A DNA stretch of 64,000 nucleotides from CAYRFE01 sp964423645 [NCBI: uncultured bacterium] (GCA_964423645.1 CAYRFE010000007.1:45901-109900); one strand, 5' to 3'. Counted from the first letter of the stretch, positions 28,038 to 37,329 are shown. Program-made: numbers and translations. The notes: generated from the sequence alone by a model not told the origin.

Positions 28038-29045
28038 ATGGCGTTAATCAGTATAATCGTACCGGTATATAAAGTTGAAAAGTATCTTGAAAAATGTATT
28101 CGATCTATCCAAGATCAAACGCTGAAGGATATTGAAGTAATTCTGGTGGATGACGGGGCGCCTGACAGATGCGGTGCTATGTGTGATGAATTTGCGCAAA
28201 ATGACAGTCGCATAAGGGTTATTCATAAACAAAACGGCGGTGTAAGCAGTGCTCGTAATGCCGGTCTGGCGATTGCTACCGGGGAGTATATAGGTTTTGT
28301 AGATAGCGATGATTATATAGAATCTGATATGTATGAAACCCTTTATCATGTATTGCAGGAATATGATGCCGATATCGCAGTTTGTGGGCATTTTGTTGAG
28401 AAAGATGGAAAAATCATTGAAGAGGTCAGAAATAACGGTTTTACAACGGTAGTTTCCGGTATCGAGGCATGTAAAAGAACAATACTTGACCATGAGATTA
28501 ACAGTTTCGCATGGGATAAATTATATAATAGAGAGCTATTTTCGAATTTTGCATATCCCGCACTATTTTATCATGAAGATATTGCATCCACTTTTCTTAT
28601 AATGTCTAAAGCCCGTCGAGTAGTTCTGCATAATATTGCAAAATATCATTATATCAGAAACAGTAATAGCATAAGTCTTACCATGAATCCCCTCAAAGTG
28701 TATCATTCTTTTCTTGCCTACAAAAGACAAGAGGAATTCACAATCAAAAATAATATGCCGGATTTATTAGAGTATGTGCATTTTCGCATGTTTACTACCG
28801 CTAGTAATGCAATAATTTTAATGATACGTACTCAAGAGTATAAATTACAGTGTAAAGAGCCGTTTTATGATATACGACGGGTAATAAAAGAATACTTGAA
28901 AACTATCATAACAAATCCTCTTGTTGAAAAACGAGTTAAGTTGTATTCTTGGCTTACAGTATTTTTTCCGATAATTCATGTAGGGCTTTGCAGATTGAAT
29001 ATGGTACAGTTTTTCAGAAAGGTACGTGGTTATAAATGCCCATAA
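28038..29045 (+). CDS. GT2 glycosyltransferase, array member 1
   Basis: The 335-residue GT-A enzyme opens MALISIIVPVYKVEKYLEKC. It keeps the GT2 signatures DDGAPDRCG, GGVSSARNAGLA and the metal-binding FVDSDDY. The ATG at 28038 matches the usual family start; an earlier in-frame ATG at 28014 lies inside the upstream gene. Its first ~75 residues are very close to array member 4 (31282), even in nucleotide sequence, while the C-terminal half differs. Confidence 0.88.
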   Translation: MALISIIVPVYKVEKYLEKCIRSIQDQTLKDIEVILVDDGAPDRCGAMCDEFAQNDSRIRVIHKQNGGVSSARNAGLAIATGEYIGFVDSDDYIESDMYETLYHVLQEYDADIAVCGHFVEKDGKIIEEVRNNGFTTVVSGIEACKRTILDHEINSFAWDKLYNRELFSNFAYPALFYHEDIASTFLIMSKARRVVLHNIAKYHYIRNSNSISLTMNPLKVYHSFLAYKRQEEFTIKNNMPDLLEYVHFRMFTTASNAIILMIRTQEYKLQCKEPFYDIRRVIKEYLKTIITNPLVEKRVKLYSWLTVFFPIIHVGLCRLNMVQFFRKVRGYKCP

Positions 29046-30046
29046 TCTCAGTAATTGTGCCGATTTATAACAGTAGAATCCATCTTCATACATGTATTCA
29101 ATCGATAATCGCTCAGACATTTTCTGATATTGAAATTATTTTGGTCAATGACGGTTCTACTGATAATTCAGGAGAGATCTGCAATCAATTTGCCGAGCAA
29201 GATCCCAGGATTATTGTAATTCACAAAGAAAATGGCGGTGTCAGCAGTGCGCGACATGCCGGTTTAGCGATTGCCAGGGGCAAGTATATAGGTTTTGTTG
29301 ATAACGATGATTGGTTAGAGCTTGATATGTATGAGTTTCTTCATACCCTAATTATTGAGCATGATGCTGATATAGCCTGCTGTGCGATGAAAGTTGTGCA
29401 GAATGGAATGCAGGTAGAACCGCCGCCCGCAGACGGGAAGATATTTATATACAACAAGGACGAGGCCGTGAGAGCAATATTGACTGATAAAGAAGTGCAA
29501 AGTTATGTGATGGATAAGTTATTTAAACGAGAACTGTTTGAGGGGTTTATTTCTCCCGATGACCCGTATCACCAAGATTATGCGTCCACTTTTTTATTAT
29601 TCGATAAAGCAAATAAGGTCGTTATCAAAAGAGATGGTAAGTATGTATATAATTTTCACGGCAATAATGTTAGTGCGAATGCTAATTTGACTCCTAAGTT
29701 GTTATATAATTCTTTTCTGGCTCATTTACTTCGTCAAGAATATATTGATGCACACTGTGATGATTTAGTGGAAATGAATTTAGGTAGAACTCTTACCGCT
29801 GCATTACGTGCCGTGCATGCCATGATACGGCTGAATGAGCATGTTTCTAAGAATAGAGAAGGGTTTGATCATATTCATGAATGGTTGAAAAAGAGCATGT
29901 ATCGAATGCGAAGAAATACTACCATTAGCAGACGATTGATATATTTTGCGCGATGGTTCGTAGCACACAAATCTTCATACGTTGCTATGTATAAATTAGG
30001 AATCCAAAATACTCTTGAGAAATGCATAAACGTGGTAAGGTCGTAA
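29036..30046 (+). CDS. GT2 glycosyltransferase, array member 2
   Basis: The 336-residue protein has NDGSTDNSGEI, GGVSSARHAGLA and the DxD-type FVDNDDW. Its C-terminal third (RTLTAALRAVHAMIR through RRNTTISRRLIYFAR) is nearly the same as array member 3. It overlaps member 1 by ten bases. Donor and acceptor are not predictable. Confidence 0.87.
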   Translation: MPIISVIVPIYNSRIHLHTCIQSIIAQTFSDIEIILVNDGSTDNSGEICNQFAEQDPRIIVIHKENGGVSSARHAGLAIARGKYIGFVDNDDWLELDMYEFLHTLIIEHDADIACCAMKVVQNGMQVEPPPADGKIFIYNKDEAVRAILTDKEVQSYVMDKLFKRELFEGFISPDDPYHQDYASTFLLFDKANKVVIKRDGKYVYNFHGNNVSANANLTPKLLYNSFLAHLLRQEYIDAHCDDLVEMNLGRTLTAALRAVHAMIRLNEHVSKNREGFDHIHEWLKKSMYRMRRNTTISRRLIYFARWFVAHKSSYVAMYKLGIQNTLEKCINVVRS

Positions 30047-30048
30047 GA

Positions 30049-30162
30049 ATGTCGAAGAATAGAGTGCATGTAAGTATTGTTGATTATTTTCATTTATGTT
30101 GTTTTTTTCTTCAAACATTATTGCTAAAGGCAACGTGTAATACTGATTGGAGAGAAGCTTAA
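30049..30162 (+). CDS. Short 37-codon ORF coupled to the next GT2
   Basis: An ORF of exactly 37 codons fills the spacer between array members 2 and 3. It has AAGG eight bases before the ATG, and its stop TAA overlaps the next start (TAATG). The middle is hydrophobic and cysteine-bearing. A second ORF of the same length and arrangement sits at 31169. It may be a real small protein, a coupling leader or a relic of duplication. Confidence 0.3.
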   Translation: MSKNRVHVSIVDYFHLCCFFLQTLLLKATCNTDWREA

Positions 30163-31169
30163 TGCCGACAATTTCTGTTATTGTGCCGATTTATAATGTA
30201 GAAAAATATTTAAATAAGTGTATTCAGTCTATAATAAATCAAACATTTCTTGATATTGAAATCATTTTGGTCAATGACGGCTCAACCGATCGAAGTGGTG
30301 AGATTTGTGACAATCATGCAAAAATTGATAGTCGAATAAAAGTTATCCATAAAGAAAACGCTGGTGTCAGTAGTGCAGGGCATGCAGGTTTAGCTGTAGC
30401 GAGCGGCGAGTATATCGGTTTTGTAGGAGCAGATGACTGGATTGAGCCGGACATGTATTCTTTCTTGTTTTCCTTATTAAATGAGCATAAAGCGGATATT
30501 GCATGTTGTGCAATGAATGTTATACAAGTCGGATTAAAGGCATCAACAGCACCTGCAGACGGTAAAATAATTGTATACACAACACGAGATGCTGTCAGAG
30601 CAATACTAATGGATCACGAAATGCAAAGCCATGTTGCAGATAAATTGTTTAAACGGCATCTTTTCGATACGTTTGTATCTCCTGATTATTCGTATCATGA
30701 GGATTATGCATCCACTTTTAAATTATTTGCTCGTGCAAAAAAAATTGTTGTAAAAAGGGAGGCGAAATACAATTATAATTTTCATGATGACAATACATGT
30801 TCAAATCTGACACCTATTCGTTTGTATCACTCTTTTCTTGCCCATGTGAGACGTCAGGAATATATCGATACGCACTGTGATGATTTGAGCGAAATGAATT
30901 TGGGTAGGACGCTTACCAGTGCGTTACGTGCCGTGCATGAAATGATACGAATGAAGGAGCATACAGGACTTTGTCGTGAAGGATTTATTCATATTCATGA
31001 ATGGTTGAAAAGTAACATGTATCGAATTCGAAGAAATACTACTATCAGCAGAAGACTGATATATTTTGCTCGATTGTTCGTTATAAACAAATCGTTATAT
31101 GTTGCCATTTGTAAAATGGGAATTAAAAGAGGCATCGAAAAATGTTTAAATACGATAAGGTTACAATAA
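30162..31169 (+). CDS. GT2 glycosyltransferase paralogue, array member 3, with altered key residues
   Basis: The 335-residue protein is a close paralogue of member 2. Two positions that are normally conserved have changed. The FVDxDD metal site reads FVGADDW, with the first aspartate replaced by glycine. The SSARN/SSARH segment reads SSAGHAG, with the arginine lost. The frame is otherwise intact. The protein may be inactive or altered. The ATG at 30162 has GGAGAG seven bases upstream. Confidence 0.82.
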   Translation: MPTISVIVPIYNVEKYLNKCIQSIINQTFLDIEIILVNDGSTDRSGEICDNHAKIDSRIKVIHKENAGVSSAGHAGLAVASGEYIGFVGADDWIEPDMYSFLFSLLNEHKADIACCAMNVIQVGLKASTAPADGKIIVYTTRDAVRAILMDHEMQSHVADKLFKRHLFDTFVSPDYSYHEDYASTFKLFARAKKIVVKREAKYNYNFHDDNTCSNLTPIRLYHSFLAHVRRQEYIDTHCDDLSEMNLGRTLTSALRAVHEMIRMKEHTGLCREGFIHIHEWLKSNMYRIRRNTTISRRLIYFARLFVINKSLYVAICKMGIKRGIEKCLNTIRLQ

Positions 31170-31282
31170 TGATGGAGAACAGATTGAGCATTTGCAATTT
31201 TCTTTATGAAGTAATATTGGAGTTATATTTTCGTACCGGGTTATTCCAATTAATCAATAACAGTATTAAAAAAGGAGTATGA
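31169..31282 (+). CDS. Short 37-codon ORF coupled to the next GT2
   Basis: This second 37-codon ORF starts on the last base of the member-3 stop (TAATG), with AAGG eight bases upstream. It ends in TGA overlapping the member-4 ATG (TGATG). Its first codons resemble those of the 30049 ORF (both have Asn-Arg at codons 4-5). The function is unknown and it could be a relic. Confidence 0.3.
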   Translation: MMENRLSICNFLYEVILELYFRTGLFQLINNSIKKGV

Positions 31283-32319
31283 TGCCTATAATTTCGGTAA
31301 TTGTGCCGATATACAAAGTTGAGCGATATCTTGAAAAATGTATTCAATCTATCCAAGATCAAACACTGAAGGATATTGAAATTATTTTGGTGGATGACGG
31401 GTCGCCTGACAGATGCGGTGTCATATGTGATGAATTTGCACAAAATGACAGTCGCATTACGGTTATTCATAAAGAAAACGGCGGTGTGAGTAGCGCTCGT
31501 AATTTGGGTATACGCATAGCAAATGGTGAGTATATCGGATTTGTTGATGGAGATGACTGGATTGATAAAGATATGTATGAAGTATTGTATGATGGTATAC
31601 TGAAAACGAATGCCGAAGTAGCAATTTGTGGATATCGCATAGAACATGAGGGTAATATTACTCAATTTGTTAAAAATGACGGTAAAACAATAGTATATAC
31701 AAAAGAAGAAGCTGTTCGAAAAATATTAATAGATGAAGAAATTCATAGTTTTACATGGAATAAATTGATAAAAAAAGAGCTTTTTATTGATTTCGAATCA
31801 CCAAAATTATATTATCATCAGGATTATGCATCTACATTTATTTTATTTGATCGAGCAAAAAAGATAGTCATGTGTAGGAAAGCAAAATATACTTATAACA
31901 ACAATGACGGAAGCACGTGTTTTAATTTATCACCGCTACGATTGTATCATTCATTCCTTGCACTTCAAATTCGTCAGAAATTTATCGAAGAGAATTACAC
32001 TGATTTGACTGAACTTAATTTGGCAAGGCTATTTACGCATGGGATAATTGCCTTACATTCAATGGTACGTACTAATGTATATAAAACTACTCTGAGAGAA
32101 GAGTACGCAACATTGTGCCTTTCAATAAATAACAATTTAAGTCGAATTCTTAAGAATTCTAAACTCGCGCTACGAGTCAAAATCTATTGCTGGTTGGTCA
32201 CGAAATGTCCATCGGGTTATATCGTGATATGCAAAATTGATTTTTTCAAAAAACTTCGAAAGATTTTCCAGTATAATCGTTTTCAGATTTTACTGCTAAG
32301 CTCTCTAATGGTGGATTGA
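31282..32319 (+). CDS. GT2 glycosyltransferase, array member 4
   Basis: The 345-residue protein has DDGSPDRCGV, GGVSSARNLGI and FVDGDDW, so its active-site motifs are complete. The N-terminal third is almost a copy of member 1, while the rest differs. ATG 31282 is preferred over ATG 31279 because AAGGAG (31272-31277) would be too close to the latter. Confidence 0.88.
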   Translation: MPIISVIVPIYKVERYLEKCIQSIQDQTLKDIEIILVDDGSPDRCGVICDEFAQNDSRITVIHKENGGVSSARNLGIRIANGEYIGFVDGDDWIDKDMYEVLYDGILKTNAEVAICGYRIEHEGNITQFVKNDGKTIVYTKEEAVRKILIDEEIHSFTWNKLIKKELFIDFESPKLYYHQDYASTFILFDRAKKIVMCRKAKYTYNNNDGSTCFNLSPLRLYHSFLALQIRQKFIEENYTDLTELNLARLFTHGIIALHSMVRTNVYKTTLREEYATLCLSINNNLSRILKNSKLALRVKIYCWLVTKCPSGYIVICKIDFFKKLRKIFQYNRFQILLLSSLMVD

Positions 32320-32320
32320 A

Positions 32321-32380
32321 ATGAAAAAAATGAGATCATATGGATTGTTCGGAATCAGCAATTTGGTATTATACGTATGA
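32321..32380 (+). CDS. Very short ORF (19 codons), possible relic
   Basis: It starts two bases after the array member 4 stop and ends in TGA overlapping the next ATG (ATGA at 32377). Too short for any assignment; listed because it joins a chain of overlapping starts and stops leading to the flippase gene. Confidence 0.15.
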   Translation: MKKMRSYGLFGISNLVLYV

Positions 32381-32535
32381 TACTATTTATGATGAGAAAT
32401 ATTTTACATAAATATCGCTTTTCTACCAAAAATATGTCGTTACGATTTACTCATAGAAAGAAATCTATACAAGAAATTATAGAGTCCAAAAACAAGTCAA
32501 TTTGTCAAACAGATTTTTTAATAAGGCGTATATGA
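32377..32535 (+). CDS. Small basic ORF (52 codons) overlapping the wzx start
   Basis: The predicted 52-residue peptide is rich in lysine and arginine. Its stop TGA overlaps the flippase ATG as ATGA (32532-32535). No clear ribosome site precedes it. It could be a translational coupler or part of a decayed gene. Confidence 0.25.
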   Translation: MILFMMRNILHKYRFSTKNMSLRFTHRKKSIQEIIESKNKSICQTDFLIRRI

Positions 32536-33797
32536 AGAAAACAACTGATTCTTCACGCTCAACAATAAAAAATGTTTCATTTATCGGATTGTCTAATGTT
32601 TTTTCGATTATAAGCAGTCTATTGGGTTCTTTCATTGTCGCAAGGTATTTATCCCCTGCTGATTTTGGAAGTGTAAAGGCGTTTTTTATTCTTAACAGCT
32701 ATTTTGCAGTTTCGCATATGGGGATATTTGACGGTATGTCACGCCAAATACCTTTATACTTGGGAAAAGGAGACAAAAGCAAAGCAATGGACTATGCATC
32801 TACCGGCTATGCATTTATTTTATTCGGCTCTTTGATATTCGGGTCTGTATATATTGTTTTCAGCGGATATCATCTGATAGTATCGCAGGATACCTTTCGG
32901 GCTTTTGGTTGGTTTATGGCAGGTTTGTTGTATTTTTTTACACAAATTACCGGATGTTTGGGTGTAACGTACAGAACAACGAGTGATTTTGCGAAAATTG
33001 CTATTATTAACTCAGTGGCCAATGTATTTTCATTAATAGGTATCGGATTTGTTATATATTTTTCAAGTGTCGGATTATTGATCCGCAATGCAGTTACTGC
33101 GACTGTCTCAACAGTTTTATACAATAAATATCGCCCTCTCAAAGCCCCGATACATTTTAAAAAGGAATACTTTAAAGAGCTAATAAAAATCGGATTGCCA
33201 TTATATATAAGCGGGTATTTGGGCACTTCATTTTGGGTAGCATTTGATGCAACATTGGCAGTTAAATTCTTAAGTTCAGATGAATTTGGAGTGTATTCAT
33301 TTCTTTTAGTGATCTATTTGGCATTGAATACATTTGCCATGTCAGTGAAGCAAATATATGTGCCTAAGATTACCTACAATTACGGATCAGGTATGAATAT
33401 TCGTTCGAGTATGGCATCGCTAAAAAAACCTATTTTTTATTTGCTTACTGCAACGCTTGCGGTGTGTATCGTGAATGTATATCTTTCACCCTTTTTGATA
33501 GAACTGATTCTTCCCAAATATATAGCAGCGATACCCTTTGTAGGATTTTTGGGTATACATCTACTTATCGAGCCGTTTCAGTTGTATAATACTGTTTTAT
33601 TTGCAGCAAATAAATGGAAAATCAATATATATACAATACTCGCAGGATTGATCGTCTATTTTGTTGCGGTGTTTGTTTTAAAATCATATTTTCATGGAAT
33701 TCTCGCATTTATAATAGCAAATGCCGTTGGGCGATTGGTGCAGCTGCTTTTGGCTATTTTGTATTTAAGCAGAATACGGGATGAGGAAGCGCAATGA
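32532..33797 (+). CDS. Wzx-type polysaccharide flippase (oligosaccharide-lipid exporter)
   Basis: The 421-residue protein has about twelve membrane segments and the N-terminal SRSTIKNVSFIGLSN and VARYLSPADFGSVKAFF signatures of the polysaccharide-exporter (MVF/MOP) family. It would flip undecaprenyl-linked repeat units to the periplasm. ATG 32532 has AAGG six bases upstream; a TTG at 32502 is the alternative. The stop overlaps the next gene. A second flippase is encoded at 60331. Confidence 0.88.
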   Translation: MKKTTDSSRSTIKNVSFIGLSNVFSIISSLLGSFIVARYLSPADFGSVKAFFILNSYFAVSHMGIFDGMSRQIPLYLGKGDKSKAMDYASTGYAFILFGSLIFGSVYIVFSGYHLIVSQDTFRAFGWFMAGLLYFFTQITGCLGVTYRTTSDFAKIAIINSVANVFSLIGIGFVIYFSSVGLLIRNAVTATVSTVLYNKYRPLKAPIHFKKEYFKELIKIGLPLYISGYLGTSFWVAFDATLAVKFLSSDEFGVYSFLLVIYLALNTFAMSVKQIYVPKITYNYGSGMNIRSSMASLKKPIFYLLTATLAVCIVNVYLSPFLIELILPKYIAAIPFVGFLGIHLLIEPFQLYNTVLFAANKWKINIYTILAGLIVYFVAVFVLKSYFHGILAFIIANAVGRLVQLLLAILYLSRIRDEEAQ

Positions 33798-35845
33798 ATA
33801 AATCAAATATGACGATTTTAAGGAAAAAAACAATAATGGTCTTCGATGTACCGGCTTCCAGCGGCGGAGCGTTGACTATTTTATACGAATATTACATCGA
33901 AGCAATAAATTGTGATGATAAAAATATACTTTGGTATTTTGTTGTAAGCGTGCCCGATTTAAAAGAAAACGAAAATGTTAAAGTATTGCGCTTTCCGTGG
34001 ATTAAAAAAAGCTGGTTTCATCGATTGTTTTTTGATTACTTAATAGCTCCCGGATTAGTAAAGCAATATCGTGCCAATGAGATATTATCGTTACAAAACG
34101 TGATTGTTCCCTACACAAAAGTGTATCAACGATTATATGTGCATCAGCCTTTGCCGTTTCATACCTATAGGTTCTCAATTTTTGAAAACTTTTTATTCTG
34201 GGTATATCAAAATATTATCGGAAGGATGATTATATCATCAATTCGAAAAGCGGATGAAGTTATCGTACAGACCGAGTGGATGAAGGCCGCATGTATAGCG
34301 AAGTCAGGGATTGAGCCGTTAAAAGTAATAATAGTTCCTCCGAAAATTCATCTGAATATAACCAAATATTTCACAATGACTGCGGAAAATAAAAAAACAT
34401 TTTTTTATCCCGCAAGTGCATTCATTTATAAAAATCATGAAGTCATTGTACGAGCAGCCTGTGCTTTAATAAAAGAAAATTGCATGGAATTTACAATTTA
34501 TTTTACTATCCACGGGACCGAAAATCGACATGTCCGGAAATTGGCAAAATTAGTAAGGGAGCACAATCTTCCCATCAAGTTTATCGGTCCGATAACGTCA
34601 AACGAAGTTATGGCGTTCTATAGTCGGTCTGTATTGTTGTTTCCTTCAAATATTGAAACATTCGGGTTGCCGATGCTTGAAGCAAAATCACATAATACGC
34701 CGATTATCGCCGCAGATAAGCCGTCTTCACGTGAAGTTCTCGATGGCTATGAAAATGCATTATTTTTTGATTCAAGTTCAGCAAAAGCATTGTCTGAGTT
34801 AATGAAAAATTTTATTCAACCTGAAAATACGCAAAAAGCGAGAAGAACAGTAATGGTTTTTGATGTGCCTGCGTCGAGCGGCGGAGCATTAACGGTGCTT
34901 CACGAATATTATAATGATGCGGTATGTTCTGTGGATACGAATACAAATTGGATATTTGTAATTAGTGTACCGACGTTAACAGATACTGCAAATGTAAAAG
35001 TAATTCGGTATCCTTGGATTAAAAAGAGTTGGTTACATCGTTTGTATTTTGATTGTTGTGTAGCGCCAAAATTAATAAAAAGCAACACTCCCGATTCTGT
35101 ATTATCTCTGCAAAACATTATCGTTCCTTTTACTAAAGTAATGCAAACCGTGTATGTGCATCAGACATTACCGTTTGAATCATATCGATTCAATATTTTT
35201 AAAAACCCTGTTTTATGGGTGTATCAAAATATTATAGGTGTGTTGATTCGTTATTCTATACAGAGAGCGGAAAAAGTTATCGTTCAAACTGAGTGGATGA
35301 AAAATGCTTGTATAAAACGCACAAATATTTCCTCCGCTAAGATACACGTGATTACACCGAAAATTTGCGTCAAGGTTCAAAAACTTTATGAAAACATAGA
35401 TGTTAATCGTAGGAATTTTTTTTATCCCGCCAGTGCCTATATCTATAAAAATCATCAGATACTATTGGCTGTCGCACAGATTCTGAAGAACGATAACATA
35501 ACCGACTATTCAATTACCATAACCCTTTCAGGTCATGAAAATCGATCAGTTAGGAATATTTATGATATTTCCCGTCGTGATAACTTGCCGATACGGTTTG
35601 TCGGGGTACTCCCGATTGAAGAAGTTATGCATTTCTATCAACAATCTGTATTAGTATTCCCGTCATTGATTGAGTCTTTTGGGTTGCCACTTTTAGAAGC
35701 AAAAATGCATAATACACCCATCATCGCCTCCGATATGCCTTATGCCCGAGAAGTGCTGTCCGGGTATGAAAATGTGGATTTTTTTAATGCTTCTTCCGCA
35801 CAGCAACTTGCAGAAATTATGAAAGGTTATATTCTCTCAGAATAG
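33794..35845 (+). CDS. Tandem-duplicated double GT4 glycosyltransferase
   Basis: The 683-residue protein consists of two consecutive GT4 units, about 1-350 and 351-683, that align along their whole lengths. Each has MVFDVPASSGGALT, PWIKKSW, YVHQ, VIVQTEWMK, FFYPASA-IYKNH and an E-x7-E site (ETFGLPMLE and ESFGLPLLE). Both active sites look complete, so it may add two sugars or polymerise. It arose by in-frame tandem duplication. The fusion is uninterrupted and overlaps wzx by four bases. Confidence 0.88.
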   Translation: MNKSNMTILRKKTIMVFDVPASSGGALTILYEYYIEAINCDDKNILWYFVVSVPDLKENENVKVLRFPWIKKSWFHRLFFDYLIAPGLVKQYRANEILSLQNVIVPYTKVYQRLYVHQPLPFHTYRFSIFENFLFWVYQNIIGRMIISSIRKADEVIVQTEWMKAACIAKSGIEPLKVIIVPPKIHLNITKYFTMTAENKKTFFYPASAFIYKNHEVIVRAACALIKENCMEFTIYFTIHGTENRHVRKLAKLVREHNLPIKFIGPITSNEVMAFYSRSVLLFPSNIETFGLPMLEAKSHNTPIIAADKPSSREVLDGYENALFFDSSSAKALSELMKNFIQPENTQKARRTVMVFDVPASSGGALTVLHEYYNDAVCSVDTNTNWIFVISVPTLTDTANVKVIRYPWIKKSWLHRLYFDCCVAPKLIKSNTPDSVLSLQNIIVPFTKVMQTVYVHQTLPFESYRFNIFKNPVLWVYQNIIGVLIRYSIQRAEKVIVQTEWMKNACIKRTNISSAKIHVITPKICVKVQKLYENIDVNRRNFFYPASAYIYKNHQILLAVAQILKNDNITDYSITITLSGHENRSVRNIYDISRRDNLPIRFVGVLPIEEVMHFYQQSVLVFPSLIESFGLPLLEAKMHNTPIIASDMPYAREVLSGYENVDFFNASSAQQLAEIMKGYILSE

Positions 35846-35891
35846 AATATTCAGAGTTCTGACAGCATGACTGTTACAGAAGGGTGTGTCA

Positions 35892-36581
35892 ATGACGCAA
35901 GTCCGGCGTGATCCATATGATTTCTCGCAACGACCGCCATGTTACTATTCGCGTTTACGAAGCAATATGGCTGAATATATTCCAGTCGGGGCGCAGACCA
36001 TCCTTGATATCGGATGTGCAGAGGGATACTTCGGTAAATATTTAAAAGAAACGCGCAGTGTTGAAGTATGGGGTGTCGAAATTGATGAAAAGGCAGCCTT
36101 GATAGCTCGTGATCATATCGATAACGTACTTTTAGGAGACGTTACGTTATTACTCAATGATATTCCGGATCAGTATTTTGATTGCATCGTTTTTAATGAT
36201 GTGTTGGAACACCTTGTGAATCCCTATAAAGTTCTTACAGAAATTAAAAACAAGCTTACTCCACACGGTATGCTGGTGTGCTCTATACCTAACGTGAGAT
36301 ATTTGCCTGTGTTGAAAGAGTTGATGATTAAAAAGCAATGGGAGTATGCCGATAACGGTGTGTTGGATAAATCCCATTTGCGGTTTTTTACCTTAAAGAG
36401 TATTCAAAAAATGTTTCATGAGTTGCAATTTGATATCATTTCTATCGAAGGGATCAATTCGATCAAATGCATCTATCATCTCATTGCAAATGTCCTCACG
36501 TGTGGTATGTTATCTGATACCAGATATATGCAGTACGTCTGTAGTGTGAAACCGCGAAAGATTTATGAGCAATGCGAGTAA
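35892..36581 (+). CDS. Class I SAM-dependent methyltransferase
   Basis: The 229-residue protein has the SAM motif ILDIGCAEGYFGKYL, an acidic loop (VEIDEKAA) and FNDVLEHLVNPYKVLTEI, typical of methyltransf_11/23-type enzymes in glycan loci. AAGGG precedes the ATG at 35892; a GTG two codons earlier is possible. A sugar or polyprenol-linked glycan is a likely substrate. Confidence 0.85.
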   Translation: MTQVRRDPYDFSQRPPCYYSRLRSNMAEYIPVGAQTILDIGCAEGYFGKYLKETRSVEVWGVEIDEKAALIARDHIDNVLLGDVTLLLNDIPDQYFDCIVFNDVLEHLVNPYKVLTEIKNKLTPHGMLVCSIPNVRYLPVLKELMIKKQWEYADNGVLDKSHLRFFTLKSIQKMFHELQFDIISIEGINSIKCIYHLIANVLTCGMLSDTRYMQYVCSVKPRKIYEQCE

Positions 36582-36650
36582 ACGAAATAGCATTGTTTTA
36601 TACACCTGTAAGTCGGAGGTGCAACGTTTCGAGAGGGAGGATACACTTTT

Positions 36651-37307
36651 ATGAGAAAGTCAATACGACGATTTGTTCAACTATCGGTTGAAGTTTTGCC
36701 GATAGCGGAACCGATATATGAATTCGGTGCATTTATCGTGGCAGGACAAGAGAAGATCGCCGATGTACGCTCGTTTTTTCCCGGCAAACAATTTTATGGA
36801 GCCGATATTCGCGAAGGTCGCGGTGTTGATGTTATTTTGGATCTCCATAGAATCGATTTGCCGGATGAATCAGTCGGAACGGTAGTGGTATTGGATACAC
36901 TTGAACATGTTGAATATTGCAGGGAAGCAATTGATGAAGTATTCAGAATTCTCAAGCCAAACGGTATTTTCATCCTCAGTTCCGTGATGAATTTCCCGAT
37001 ACATGATTATCCGTCTGATTATTGGCGATTTACACCGCAAGGATTCCGTAGTTTATTGCAATCTTTTGAAACAGCATATGTTGATTATGAAGGGGACGAT
37101 AAATTTCCCCACACGGTGATCGCGGTTGCAGTAAAGGGGAGTTTACCGCAAACACAGATCGATGCGTATAAAAAGATGATTCTCCAATGGAAAAAAGAGC
37201 AGAATACACTTACGCAGCGTATAAAAAAAATAGTACGATATGTTACCCCTCCGTTGATCGTTGAAGGTTGGTATGCACTACGAAAGCGTATCAATCGTAT
37301 CATTTGA
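36651..37307 (+). CDS. SAM-dependent methyltransferase-like protein
   Basis: The 218-residue protein has VVVLDTLEHVEYCREAIDEVFRILKPNGIFILSS and YPSDYWRFTPQGFRSLL, the pattern of the methyltransf_11 family in surface-glycan clusters. The N-terminal glycine motif is weak (YEFGAFIVAGQ). GGGAGG precedes the ATG. The C-terminal tail is basic and may bind the membrane. Confidence 0.75.
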   Translation: MRKSIRRFVQLSVEVLPIAEPIYEFGAFIVAGQEKIADVRSFFPGKQFYGADIREGRGVDVILDLHRIDLPDESVGTVVVLDTLEHVEYCREAIDEVFRILKPNGIFILSSVMNFPIHDYPSDYWRFTPQGFRSLLQSFETAYVDYEGDDKFPHTVIAVAVKGSLPQTQIDAYKKMILQWKKEQNTLTQRIKKIVRYVTPPLIVEGWYALRKRINRII

Positions 37308-37315
37308 CCGTAGTC

Positions 37316-37329
37316 ATACGCATGCGTAT
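37316..37329. promoter_or_regulatory. Perfect 14-bp palindrome, possible operator
   Basis: ATACGCATGCGTAT is a perfect 14-base palindrome in the 70-base gap ahead of the capD-like gene. A TAAAAT hexamer lies further downstream (37371-37376). It could be a repressor site, but there is no independent support. Confidence 0.3.
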
